From JAISFI01 sp031553775 (GTDB lineage: Bacteria; Bacteroidota; Bacteroidia; Bacteroidales; Azobacteroidaceae): DNA of 49,404 nucleotides. The notes beneath the pieces were generated by a model. That model was not told where the DNA came from. It was given only the letters and a program-made list of their open reading frames with translations, and ran no database searches. How positions within the stretch are numbered: position 1 is the first letter of the stretch; each line of letters opens with the position of its first letter. Positions 40,827-49,404 of the stretch are shown in pieces. The translations under genes and the position numbers were made by a program. The stretch is from assembly GCA_031553775.1 (NCBI GenBank), contig JAVBLA010000034.1, forward strand, positions 1-49,404. The letters are read 5' to 3'.

Positions 40827-42992
40827 TTATTTCACTTTCACTTGTACTCCTTTCTGTAAGGTTCCGGTGCCTTTATAGACTTTACCATTCAGAAGGATTT
40901 CTGCGTTGATGTTTTTGATTTCTTTTTCTACTTTTCTTTTTCCTTCCTTGTTTGCCAGTTTGATGGTTACATTATCTCCGTTTCTCTCGGCTGTGAAAGA
41001 CAACAGGCTATAGTCTCCGCATTGGAATGCCCATCCTTCTCCCGCATCGGTATAGAGTTTTCCGGAGGCTTTTCCCTGTTCATCCAGGCAAACAATCAAT
41101 GTAAGAGGATCGAATGAATTTTCGTTTGTATTTTGTACGATCTTACCGGCAGGGATAATGCTTCCTCCCCTGATTTTCAGTTTGGCCTGGTATTTATCGT
41201 ACAGGTCTCCTTCTATCAGGCTCAGTTCTTCCCAAATGCCGAATGGAAGTGTGGGATTTTTTGAAAAAGCGGGAACAACCAACAGATTTTCACCCATCAG
41301 GAAAGCTTCTTCTTCGTTTCTCAGCCTTAAATCCTGCGGATTGGCGAAGAAAACGGGGGCCATGACCGGCATACCGGTTTGTGCTGCATCGTAAAATAAA
41401 GTATAGATATAGGGCAGCAAACGATAACGGCGTTCCAGTGCGATGCGGGAAGTTTTTTCAATCGATTCGCCGAAAGCCCAGGGTTCCTTGTCGTTTGTAC
41501 CGGCACAGGCATGTCCGCGGGCAAACGGCATAAATACGCCGAATCCCAACCAGTTTGCCCAAAGATCGCCATCCGTATTGTTCAGAAATCCGCCTATGTC
41601 GGGACCGTTATACGGCTGACCGGATAAGCCTAAGGTGATGGACATGGGAACTGAAAGTTTCATGTGGTCTTCCGATGCCCAGTTATCTCCCGTCCAGGTG
41701 GCGGCATAACGTTGTCCTCCCAGCAAATTAGCCCGGGTAAGGATAAAAGGTCTTTTATCCGGGTTTACAGCCATGATACCCTCTAAGGATGCTTCTACCA
41801 TCAGTCTTCCGTAAGCATTGTGGTATAACAGGTGGGGACCGGCAGGTAAATTACCGCCTCCTCTGTGAGGGGTATCGTAAGGCATTGTACCCAATCGTTG
41901 GTCTTCCGGCAGTTCGTTGTCGTTCACAGCCGGTTCATTCATATCATTCCAGATACCGTCCATTCCTTTGGCTAAGAAATCTTTGTACAGGCCTGACCAC
42001 CATTTTCTGACATCAGGACTGGTGAAATCCGGGAAAGCGCAATCGCCCGGCCATACTTTGCCGTGGTATTCTTCTCCGTTCGGTTTTTTGATCCATACGT
42101 TGTTCGCAGTACCCGACTGGTAAATACTGTAGTTATTATCTACTTTTGCTCCCGGGTCGATCATATAGACTGCACGGAATCCTTTTTTGTGTAAATCGTC
42201 GTTCAAAGCCTTAGGATCAGGAAAGTTACTCTGATTGAAGGTAAATATCCGGTATCCGTCCATATAATCGATATCCATCCAGATGGCATCACAAGGAATA
42301 TTTTTGGCCCGGAAAGTATCGGCTATTTCGCGAACCTTTTGTTCCGTGCCATAAGAGAAGCGGCATTGGTGGTATCCCAGCGACCAGCGTGGAGGCATTT
42401 TGATGGTACCCGTCATTTCAGCCAGTCCTTTGAGTACAGCCTGGGGAGATTCCCGGTCGATGATATATACCCGGAAAAGGGCACCTTCGGTATTGAAAGC
42501 AATTTCAGTGGAGTTGGTATACAGTTCCGATTTCCAGCTACTGTCGAAAATAATTCCGAAAGCAGTACCATCATACCTGACCCCCATCACCCATGGATGC
42601 GATTGATACAACCGTTTTCCTCCGTCTACTCCGTACGCGCCGGTATCGGTATTCCATAATTTGATATATTGTCCGTTACGCAGGAGAGGTCCTGTGACTT
42701 CTCCACCACCATATAAACTGATCTCTCCGGTCAATTTCAGGGAAGCATTTGCTTTATTGTTGACTACTGTGAATTCCGGAATCAAAGTCCAATCGGCAGG
42801 CACTGTTCCTTTTGCCGTAGGTTCTTCTTTCAGTATCAGCGATGGTGTTTTATTCTGATCGAATCCAACGGGAATAAATTCCACGATCCTGTCGCCCACC
42901 AGCGTGGTTTTTTGGATGGATATTTTTTCCGCATGGATACTTGTAATGCAGAGAAATGCGATTAAAACGAATAATAAGTTTTTGAAATTCAT
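40827..42992 (-). CDS. Glycoside hydrolase family 31 (alpha-glucosidase type)
   Basis: The 721-residue enzyme has a cleavable signal peptide (MNFKNLLFVLIAFLCITSIHA) and neither lipobox nor T9SS domain, so it is probably periplasmic. The GH31 barrel has DAIWMDIDYMDGYRIFTF, the signature DGIWNDMNEPAV with nucleophile Asp350, and TGDNWASEDHMKLS, which holds the acid/base Asp, followed by GLSGQPYNGPDIGGF. Members cleave alpha-glucosides, and some act on alpha-xylosides or alpha-galactosides. In this PUL it would trim imported oligosaccharides. It follows GH76 with a 27-bp gap. Confidence 0.93.
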   Translation of the reverse strand: MNFKNLLFVLIAFLCITSIHAEKISIQKTTLVGDRIVEFIPVGFDQNKTPSLILKEEPTAKGTVPADWTLIPEFTVVNNKANASLKLTGEISLYGGGEVTGPLLRNGQYIKLWNTDTGAYGVDGGKRLYQSHPWVMGVRYDGTAFGIIFDSSWKSELYTNSTEIAFNTEGALFRVYIIDRESPQAVLKGLAEMTGTIKMPPRWSLGYHQCRFSYGTEQKVREIADTFRAKNIPCDAIWMDIDYMDGYRIFTFNQSNFPDPKALNDDLHKKGFRAVYMIDPGAKVDNNYSIYQSGTANNVWIKKPNGEEYHGKVWPGDCAFPDFTSPDVRKWWSGLYKDFLAKGMDGIWNDMNEPAVNDNELPEDQRLGTMPYDTPHRGGGNLPAGPHLLYHNAYGRLMVEASLEGIMAVNPDKRPFILTRANLLGGQRYAATWTGDNWASEDHMKLSVPMSITLGLSGQPYNGPDIGGFLNNTDGDLWANWLGFGVFMPFARGHACAGTNDKEPWAFGESIEKTSRIALERRYRLLPYIYTLFYDAAQTGMPVMAPVFFANPQDLRLRNEEEAFLMGENLLVVPAFSKNPTLPFGIWEELSLIEGDLYDKYQAKLKIRGGSIIPAGKIVQNTNENSFDPLTLIVCLDEQGKASGKLYTDAGEGWAFQCGDYSLLSFTAERNGDNVTIKLANKEGKRKVEKEIKNINAEILLNGKVYKGTGTLQKGVQVKVK

Positions 42993-43019
42993 GATTATAT
43001 GTTTTATTTTGATAATTTC

Positions 43020-44228
43020 TTATTGTAGTGTGGCAACCCTGGCGTACATTTCGATGATGGCGCCCTGGGTTAGTAGTTCTTTTTCCGCATCGGTGGTCCG
43101 GCCGCTTAGGTCGGAATTGAATAATCCTGTTTGTGGATCACGGGCGTACTTCCAGGCGTGATCGAGAGATTGCCGGAAGGAGCTGATATATTTATCATCT
43201 TTGTCCACCAAATATAATTCTGCAAATCCCCTGAACATTACCGCATTGAACCATAAACTGCCTTTTTTGAGGATTGTAATGGTTTCGTAGGTCGGTAGGG
43301 TATATTTTTCAAAGAAATATTTGTGGGCAGATTCTGCGATGTTCTTTGCATCTGTCAAATAGGTCTGATTGTTTGTTTTGTTGTACAAAAGCACTGCGCC
43401 CTGTAACATTTGTCCGGAATTATAGGAATATTTCGGTTTTTCTCTTGTTCCATCTGTTTTGATGTTATCCCAGTACAAATAATCCGAGGGGTCCTGCAGA
43501 TTTTTTTTAGTCCATTCGTACAATTCTTTTGCTGTGTCAAGGTACGTGTTATCCTGCGTGGCAGCATAGAGCTTTACTCCGAATACTACGGCCGGTGCAT
43601 TTGAGCAAGTGTTTTTACTGTTTCTTTCTCCTTCTTTCCAGTAAATTCCTCCGCCCAGTACATTGTCTTTACCGCTCATGATGAATTTCCAGACTATTTT
43701 TGCTTTTTCTAAATACCAGCTATCTCTTGTCTTGTCGTATAACTCAACCAGGTCGATGCCGAGCCAGACGTTGTCGTCATAATAACGATCGTCCCAACTA
43801 TTTGCGAAGCAGGCATATCCTGCCGGGTTTTTGCTTGTGTTGTAATAAACTTCAAGTCCGTCTATGACTTTACTTTTGTATTTCCGTTCGAAGTCGTATG
43901 ATGAAAGGGAGCGTTGAAAAACGGTATTATAGGCAGACAATACGGCTCCGTATCCCCAAACGAAGGCATACCCCTCTTCATAAGGATAGCTACTTGTATT
44001 GTTGTTGGTTGCCATCTTGTTGGGATATTTGTCATACATGATTTTCATGTTATTATACCAGTACAATTCGAACATTTTATCGAATGTAACTTCGGCTCTT
44101 TTGATAGAGGTTGTATCCAATGCCGGTTTTTCGGTAGGTTTCGTCGGTGTTATAACAGGATCGTCCTCATCCGAACAACCGCAAAAGGCCATGATAAATA
44201 ACAACAACCAGATACAATTTTTTTTCAT
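43020..44228 (-). CDS. Glycoside hydrolase family 76 (alpha-1,6-mannanase type), lipoprotein
   Basis: The 402-residue protein has a lipoprotein signal (MKKNCIWLLLFIMAFCGCSDED, lipobox near FCGC with acidic residues after the Cys). The (alpha/alpha)6-barrel GH76 domain includes the double aspartate Asp151-Asp152 in YYDDNVWLGI, matching the catalytic pair of endo-alpha-1,6-mannanases. The GGGIYWKEGERNSKNTCSNAP and YSYNSGQMLQGAVLLY segments are also typical. GH76 enzymes cut alpha-1,6-mannan internally, though alpha-glucan activity is known in the family. It is probably the surface endo-enzyme. ATG 44228 is preferred; the longer frame from 44279 adds 17 residues before the signal peptide. Confidence 0.9.
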   Translation of the reverse strand: MKKNCIWLLLFIMAFCGCSDEDDPVITPTKPTEKPALDTTSIKRAEVTFDKMFELYWYNNMKIMYDKYPNKMATNNNTSSYPYEEGYAFVWGYGAVLSAYNTVFQRSLSSYDFERKYKSKVIDGLEVYYNTSKNPAGYACFANSWDDRYYDDNVWLGIDLVELYDKTRDSWYLEKAKIVWKFIMSGKDNVLGGGIYWKEGERNSKNTCSNAPAVVFGVKLYAATQDNTYLDTAKELYEWTKKNLQDPSDYLYWDNIKTDGTREKPKYSYNSGQMLQGAVLLYNKTNNQTYLTDAKNIAESAHKYFFEKYTLPTYETITILKKGSLWFNAVMFRGFAELYLVDKDDKYISSFRQSLDHAWKYARDPQTGLFNSDLSGRTTDAEKELLTQGAIIEMYARVATLQ

Positions 44229-44304
44229 TTTATCAAGGATATTTGGGGATGTATAAAAAGCGTAGGGCTTTCGATACATCCCCGGTTAGATGTTGAACTA
44301 TTGA

Positions 44305-45399
44305 TTATAATTTTATAAAATGGATTACTTTGTCTTTCACATTCAATGTGATTTTATATGTCCCGGCCTGGTCGGCGGTAACTTTCCATTTATAATCCGG
44401 GTCTCCGGCGTAAAGTTTAGTCTCAGTACTTGTGATAGAACCATCGGCTACCGTTGGGTGGAATGTTACAGCCTCCCAATTTGGTGCTGTTAGTATTTTC
44501 AGTTCGCCCGCTTTCAGCGTTGTCTCAACCGTATATATATTCGGATTTGCTGCATCAGGATTCATTAATACTCCTTTAGGATCCCAGCCTATAGTAGTTG
44601 CGTCACCTACCAGATAGAGATTTTCATACGGAACTTCATTGGTCGATATTGTCATATCCTTAATAGACAGGTAGATCGAATAGGTTCCTGCAGTAATGAT
44701 ACTGAATTGGGTGTCGGGATCGTCTGCTGTTTCCCGCAGAACTACTGACGTTTCACTGTCGCCTTTGTTCAGAGAGGGTAATAAGGACGCCGGATTGTAG
44801 ATAAATTTATAATTTCCTTGCTTCAACTTCCCTTTCCAGCTATATACCCTTCCGTTCGATACTTCAGTCATTTTGATCGCCAAGCTCGGATTCGCTCCGG
44901 CATCGGTTGCGGTGCCCATCAGGTAGAGCGGTATGGATTGCGGCAGATAAGTCTGAACAACTACCGATTTTATAACTATTTCCGGGTATAGAAATTTAGG
45001 TCCGAGTACTTTTGCTACGATCCGGCCTTCGATGGTTGTTTCCTGCCCTGCAATTCCACCCCATTTTTCTACTATCCAAGTGTACAATTCTTCGTTGGTA
45101 AAGCTGACGGAAAAGACCCCGTCTTCGGCAATGATCGGATCGATAGCCGTTTCAAAATCCTTACCGGCAATATCTAATCTGAAGATATACATAAAGTTGT
45201 ATTCCGGCCCGATATCCGTAGCTTTTGTCCAGGTAAAAGTAAGTACTTCTTCATTCGGTTTCGTTTGATCTAATACCACTCTATCGGCTGATGGAGTTAG
45301 CGTCAATTGGTTCCGCTCTGGAACTTCAGTATCGTCATTGTCGCAAGCGAAGAACGAAACCGCAATAAAACAAAACAGTATTTTATATAATGTATTCAT
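44305..45399 (-). CDS. SusE-like outer-membrane glycan-binding lipoprotein
   Basis: The 364-residue protein has a lipoprotein signal (ILFCFIAVSFFACDNDD). An N-terminal SusE domain covers about residues 25-155 (LTLTPSADRVVLDQ...LTFTWTKA, Ig-like). Two SusE/F binding modules follow (about 160-260, PLYLMGTATDAG; and 262-364, NLYLVGDATTIGWDPKG...KITLNVKDKVIHFIKL). It occupies the usual place after susD and presumably binds the glycan at the cell surface. Its binding modules share the LYLxGxAT..GW opening with those at 28866-31758, so the family has been reused inside the locus. Confidence 0.9.
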   Translation of the reverse strand: MNTLYKILFCFIAVSFFACDNDDTEVPERNQLTLTPSADRVVLDQTKPNEEVLTFTWTKATDIGPEYNFMYIFRLDIAGKDFETAIDPIIAEDGVFSVSFTNEELYTWIVEKWGGIAGQETTIEGRIVAKVLGPKFLYPEIVIKSVVVQTYLPQSIPLYLMGTATDAGANPSLAIKMTEVSNGRVYSWKGKLKQGNYKFIYNPASLLPSLNKGDSETSVVLRETADDPDTQFSIITAGTYSIYLSIKDMTISTNEVPYENLYLVGDATTIGWDPKGVLMNPDAANPNIYTVETTLKAGELKILTAPNWEAVTFHPTVADGSITSTETKLYAGDPDYKWKVTADQAGTYKITLNVKDKVIHFIKL

Positions 45400-45434
45400 C
45401 GTTTTTAATTATTAGATTACGTTTCAATTATCGG

Positions 45435-47420
45435 TTACCATTTGGGAAGTTGTCTCAGGTTCCAGTTTTTATCCAACTGGTTCTGATGTACCGGGAGCCA
45501 GTAGTTTTTGTCGCTGAATGCCCGGGTGATATATACTTTCCGGACATAATAAGCATCGGGGTCACTTTCATTGTCACTCTTTTTAGTTGCATTGGCATTC
45601 ATCCCATCAAAATCGCCTTTCAGTAAATCCATTTGTTTCCATCTGCGGATGTCGTCGAAACGGATGGCAAATTCGCAATTGAACTCTACCCTGCGTTCAC
45701 GATGGATAATATCACGCATACCTTCCGGAGTAGTCGGAGCCGGAATTTGATCTGCTCCGTCTCCGTAAGTGGGAATACCTGCCCGTTCCCTGATCAGGTT
45801 CACATACTTAAGTATTTCGTCTTTTTGCGAAGGATCCCATTCGTTCAGTGCTTCAGCATAATTCAGGTACGCTTCGCCTAAGCGATACAATATCCCAGGA
45901 CGATAGGGTTTAATATTGTTTCGATTACTGAAATCCGGATGCATTCTTTTTCTCAATAAATAACCGTTTTGAGGTGCATCCCATGCTCCGCTGGAACCAG
46001 GTCGGTTTATTCCATCCAGTCCGTTTTTGTAAAAATTTACATACCGGCTTGATACTCGGTGATATGCTTCGTTATAAAGGACTGATATATAAAAACGGGG
46101 TTCCCGGTTTACATACATATTAAAGATTCCTGCCGGAACCACTGTGTTGATTTCCTGTGATGATCTAGCATCCGCGCTTCCTTCTTCCCACTTGGTTTTT
46201 CTTTTATCGGCTGTGGTTGAGAAACCTTTTTCCTTATAACCGGAAGGCTGATTGATAATAGGTTTTCTGTCGGCAGTATAACCTGTAATGGCAGGTAAAC
46301 CGTTGCTCATAAAGAAGGCATCAACTAAGCTTTGTGTGACTCCTAATCCTCCGTTCCCGTTTGAACCGCCCGGAGAGGCATGTGTTTGCATATCATCCCA
46401 ACTACCTTCAGACCGGACAAATAATAATTCCTTATTACCTTCGTGGTATTGTTTAAAACTCATATTTGAATAAGACATAAACGGATCTATCGTTCCATCG
46501 TCATTGTATTCATAATACAATTTATGACCATTAGCCTCTGCTGCATCGATCAAGTCTTTACATGCATCTACCGCTCTTTTCCATTTTTGGGGATTATATG
46601 TGGAATTGAATATGTGTTCGCCTTTGTCGTTGACAAAATTAGCATAATCAGGATCATCATTCCCATTTACCAATGGGCTTGCGGCAAAAAGTAACATTCG
46701 TGCCCTTACGGCTAATGCCATAATGGAGGTTGCCCTGCCATAGTAGTATTTGAATTTATGACTATTACTAAAATCCTGATTATTAAGATAAGAGTAGGGT
46801 AATATCTGAGCTACATCCCATAATTCTTTGTCAATCCAGTCAATAACATCGTCATAGGGATTTTGTCCGATCATCAACGATTCAATAGGTTCATCCAGTC
46901 CGGATAACCATGTTTGCAAGGGTATAGCTCCGTATGTATTTACCAACAGGTAATAATAGTATGCTATAAGGAAGCGGGACTCTGCTTTCAGGTTATCCAC
47001 GTCAGCTTGTAAAATACCCTGGTCCGGTAATGGTTTGATTTGTTCCATGAAAACATAAGATTCCCGAATTTTTACCGGTAAATCGCCCCAGAAATTACCA
47101 TCCCATGGACTTTCTGAGTTCCAGTTTCCTTTGATTTTACTGATACAATCCCAATTGCTAAAAGCTTCCCAACCGGCGGAAGGAGAAAAGTCATCGGCAT
47201 AGGCATCATAGTTCCGCATCATCTTCATGTGAGGATCTGGGATGGAATTATACATTCCGGCCAACCAGTTTTCTATTCTGGTCCTATCATTGAAAACCAT
47301 TTCTAAGGTTATATCTCCATCGGGCGCATTATCTAAGAAATCAGTACAGGAGGTAGCTGCAAAAACGCCAAATGCCAGTACTATGTATTTTAATATATTT
47401 TTTTTCATACTATTTTTCAT
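45435..47420 (-). CDS. susD: SusD/RagB-family outer-membrane glycan-capture lipoprotein
   Basis: The 661-residue protein has a lipoprotein signal (KKNILKYIVLAFGVFAATSCTDFLDNAPDGD) and the tetratricopeptide-rich SusD fold. Features include the LKAESRFLIAYYYYLLVNTYGAIPL helix pair, the KWKRAVDACKDLIDAAEANGHKLYY repeat, and the C-terminal YRLGEAYLNYAEALNEW...RERAGIP and RREVEFNCEFAIRFDDIRRWKQMD-like segments. It forms the lid of the SusC transporter and delivers oligosaccharides. It is 9 bp from susC and translation is probably coupled. At 661 residues it is longer than SusD itself, as is common in non-starch loci. The start may be Met1 or Met5. Confidence 0.95.
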   Translation of the reverse strand: MKNSMKKNILKYIVLAFGVFAATSCTDFLDNAPDGDITLEMVFNDRTRIENWLAGMYNSIPDPHMKMMRNYDAYADDFSPSAGWEAFSNWDCISKIKGNWNSESPWDGNFWGDLPVKIRESYVFMEQIKPLPDQGILQADVDNLKAESRFLIAYYYYLLVNTYGAIPLQTWLSGLDEPIESLMIGQNPYDDVIDWIDKELWDVAQILPYSYLNNQDFSNSHKFKYYYGRATSIMALAVRARMLLFAASPLVNGNDDPDYANFVNDKGEHIFNSTYNPQKWKRAVDACKDLIDAAEANGHKLYYEYNDDGTIDPFMSYSNMSFKQYHEGNKELLFVRSEGSWDDMQTHASPGGSNGNGGLGVTQSLVDAFFMSNGLPAITGYTADRKPIINQPSGYKEKGFSTTADKRKTKWEEGSADARSSQEINTVVPAGIFNMYVNREPRFYISVLYNEAYHRVSSRYVNFYKNGLDGINRPGSSGAWDAPQNGYLLRKRMHPDFSNRNNIKPYRPGILYRLGEAYLNYAEALNEWDPSQKDEILKYVNLIRERAGIPTYGDGADQIPAPTTPEGMRDIIHRERRVEFNCEFAIRFDDIRRWKQMDLLKGDFDGMNANATKKSDNESDPDAYYVRKVYITRAFSDKNYWLPVHQNQLDKNWNLRQLPKW

Positions 47421-47429
47421 TGTTATTAA

Positions 47430-49404
47430 TTAGAATTTTACCTGGATCCCCATGGAGTATGTTTCCATGACCGGATATTTCAATCCGTCGTCGGTGTCTA
47501 ATTCCGGATCCCACAATTTGAAGTTGGAAAAATGATAAAGATTTGTCCCTCTCACAAATATTCTGGCATGCTCTATAGATGCTTTTTGAATCAGTTTTTT
47601 AGGGAAAGAATAGCCTACTTCTATATTTTTGAGACGTAACATGCTCATATTTTTTAGCCACCAGGTAGAGGATTGTGTATTATTGGCATTGTATCCTATA
47701 TGCAGGCGAGGATAAAAAACATCACTCCGGGGATTATCTACTGTCCATGCATCGGTAGCATTCGTGAAAATATTTCCTCTTACTCCCCCTGCCGATCCCG
47801 GTAGAAAAATATTTTCCCTACCTATCATTCGATAAGTCCTGCCGTTTCCCTGCATAAAAAAGCCAAAATCAAAACCTTTGAAACTGGTATTCAGACCAAA
47901 TCCATATACTAATTCAGGATTTACTGTTCCTCCGATCGAGGTCATATCTTTTGTCGTAATTACACCATCACCATCCAAGTCCCGGTATTTAATATCACCG
48001 GGATATACCTTTTCAGTAAATCCCTGTGTAGGTATTCCTGGTTTCAATACACCATTAGCTACGTCGGCAAAATCATCTTCCGTAAATAGACCTTCTGCTA
48101 TTAATCCGGTAATTTGCCCGACCGGCATCCCTGTGCTGGAGCGATAAGTACCTATTCTAGCTACATCTTCGTCTTGTTCTATGATTTTATTCCGCGCATA
48201 AGTGACACTGCCTCTTGCTGATAAAAACCAATCTTTTGTGATTTGCTTGTTTACATCGACAGACACATCAAAACCCTTATTTGTCACTACTCCAAAATTG
48301 GCCCATGGTAGGTCCGGGAAACCTGCTGAATTGGGGTATTGTGCCCTTTGCATAAAAATATCCTCTCTTCTTTCATGGAAAAGGTCAACTTGTATATCAA
48401 TCATTCTCCATAAACCTAGTTCAAGTCCTATATTTGTTTTTTTTACCGTTTCCCATGTCAAACCAGGAACACCGACCCATCCTTCTCTTAATCCTGATAT
48501 ACCATGAAAGTTGGATGAATTGCCAAATTGATACCCGTCAGTAGAGTTAATGGTTGTGATATAAGCAAATCTTTTTTCATTATTGCTTCTGTCTGTTAAG
48601 CGGTCATTTCCCACTGTACCATAGGAGGCCCTAAATTTGATTTTATTGAATGTATTCTGCAAGGATTCCATGAAGGGTTCTTCCGATAAAATCCAACCGA
48701 CTGCATAAGACGGAAAAAAACCATACCGTTTGCCAGGAGCAAAGTTTTCCGATCCATTGTAACCAAAATTAAACTCAGCAATGTATCTTCCTAGGTAAGT
48801 GTATGCAGCCCTTCCTGCAATACCCTGATGACGATGAGGAACTTTCTCCCCATTGTCATAATCCCTTTGGTTATAAAGGAATAAGGCATTAACATAGTGC
48901 TTCGAATTAAATGTCCGGTCGAATGACAAATTAGCTTCAAGATAGGTACTGTTAGTTCCGTATTGTGCTTCTGTTTTATGATCTAAAAATTCTTGTCCAT
49001 CTTCAGGCGTTGTGAACTGCAATTCCCCGGTTTCAAAATCCCTACCAGAGGCAGGCTTGTAATATACCGGATTTCCAGGACGTTTTACAGCATTTTCATT
49101 ATAATAGTCAAAAGAAAATAACCCTTTTATTTTTAATCCATTCAGTATTGCTTTCAAATCTTGCTCGGCTATAAAAAGGGACTCAAATTTGCTTTTGGAA
49201 TTTCGTTGAAATCCGGTTTGAGTTAAATACGCCCACGGATTTTGAATATTCTCTGGTTTGGGAATTTTTCCATCAGCATACCGGATTGGAATAATATGAG
49301 GCGGCGTGGTAAATGCCTGATCAAATGCATCATCTATACCTTTATCTGGTGCATTCCGGCGTTGTAAATATCCTCCCAGGTTAAATGTTAACAATGTAGT
49401 AGGG
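47430..49404 (-). CDS. susC: SusC/RagA-family TonB-dependent transporter (N-terminal part beyond window)
   Basis: The frame stays open to the window edge, giving about 657 residues of the C-terminal barrel. The plug, carboxypeptidase-D-like domain and signal peptide lie outside. Barrel features of SusC proteins are present: ANLSFDRTFNSKHYVNALFLYNQ-type strands, NFAPGKRYGFFPSYAVGWILSEEPF, IKFRASYGTVGNDRL, GLELGLWRMIDIQVDLFHERREDI, PGDIKYRDLDGDGVITTKDMTSIG and the closing aromatic strand ETYSMGIQVKF. It imports oligosaccharides in complex with SusD, powered by TonB. It is the first gene of the visible operon, and any regulator or promoter is outside the window. Confidence 0.95.
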   Translation of the reverse strand, partial: PTTLLTFNLGGYLQRRNAPDKGIDDAFDQAFTTPPHIIPIRYADGKIPKPENIQNPWAYLTQTGFQRNSKSKFESLFIAEQDLKAILNGLKIKGLFSFDYYNENAVKRPGNPVYYKPASGRDFETGELQFTTPEDGQEFLDHKTEAQYGTNSTYLEANLSFDRTFNSKHYVNALFLYNQRDYDNGEKVPHRHQGIAGRAAYTYLGRYIAEFNFGYNGSENFAPGKRYGFFPSYAVGWILSEEPFMESLQNTFNKIKFRASYGTVGNDRLTDRSNNEKRFAYITTINSTDGYQFGNSSNFHGISGLREGWVGVPGLTWETVKKTNIGLELGLWRMIDIQVDLFHERREDIFMQRAQYPNSAGFPDLPWANFGVVTNKGFDVSVDVNKQITKDWFLSARGSVTYARNKIIEQDEDVARIGTYRSSTGMPVGQITGLIAEGLFTEDDFADVANGVLKPGIPTQGFTEKVYPGDIKYRDLDGDGVITTKDMTSIGGTVNPELVYGFGLNTSFKGFDFGFFMQGNGRTYRMIGRENIFLPGSAGGVRGNIFTNATDAWTVDNPRSDVFYPRLHIGYNANNTQSSTWWLKNMSMLRLKNIEVGYSFPKKLIQKASIEHARIFVRGTNLYHFSNFKLWDPELDTDDGLKYPVMETYSMGIQVKF

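Overview
The window looks like a Bacteroidales chromosome segment. The grounds are recurrent Bacteroidetes-type -7 boxes (TAnnTTTG) ahead of genes and tRNAs, a SusC/SusD pair, many type IX secretion (T9SS) C-terminal sorting domains, and weak Shine-Dalgarno signals. GC content appears moderate. A T9SS-positive family such as Dysgonomonadaceae, Odoribacteraceae or Porphyromonadaceae fits, but the genus cannot be fixed from this sequence alone.

Region 1 (1-14.0 kb) is ordinary core genome. It starts with the 3' tail of an insertion-sequence transposase, followed by tRNA-Ser(GGA). Then come dgkA with an overlapping PAP2 phosphatase, dprA, a hot-dog thioesterase, a U32 peptidase-like tRNA-modification protein, a membrane-anchored XRE regulator, dusB, radA, purB, a pseudouridine synthase with a long Gly/Asn/Tyr/Arg/Gln-rich N-terminal extension, asnS, an Mpv17-like membrane protein and a zinc-ribbon NUDIX hydrolase. 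The intergenic gaps here carry A/T-rich arrays with a 7-bp period. Several form inverted pairs, two flank a short palindrome, and three spill into coding ends.

Region 2 (14.0-26.4 kb) is dominated by one reverse-strand gene of about 11.2 kb. It encodes a 3748-residue secreted protein with about 50 GGG[IV]Y-type beta-helix turns, two 'DQRDI.R' cap motifs, Ig-like modules and a T9SS-type C-terminus. A small secreted cysteine-motif protein follows 4 bp downstream. About 780 bp of A/T-rich, gene-poor DNA lies upstream of the giant gene.

Region 3 (26.4-28.6 kb) holds an AMP-forming acyl-CoA ligase and tRNA-Asn(GTT).

Region 4 (28.8-49.4 kb) is a reverse-strand polysaccharide utilization locus (PUL). 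Its order is susC (cut by the window edge), susD, susE-like, GH76 lipoprotein, GH31, a non-catalytic CBM6/35 plus F5/8C protein, GH3 with a PA14 insert, a second CBM6/35 plus F5/8C protein, GH97 with a CBM6/35 module, a SusE/F-type binding module fused to an esterase, and a protein of three SusE/F-type modules. SusD, SusE and GH76 have lipoprotein signals and GH31 has a plain signal peptide. The last six proteins end in T9SS-type sorting domains, so the locus appears to combine SusCD uptake with T9SS-exported enzymes and binding proteins. The enzyme set suggests a branched, possibly acylated polysaccharide with alpha linkages and some beta-linked sugar; the exact substrate is not determinable here.
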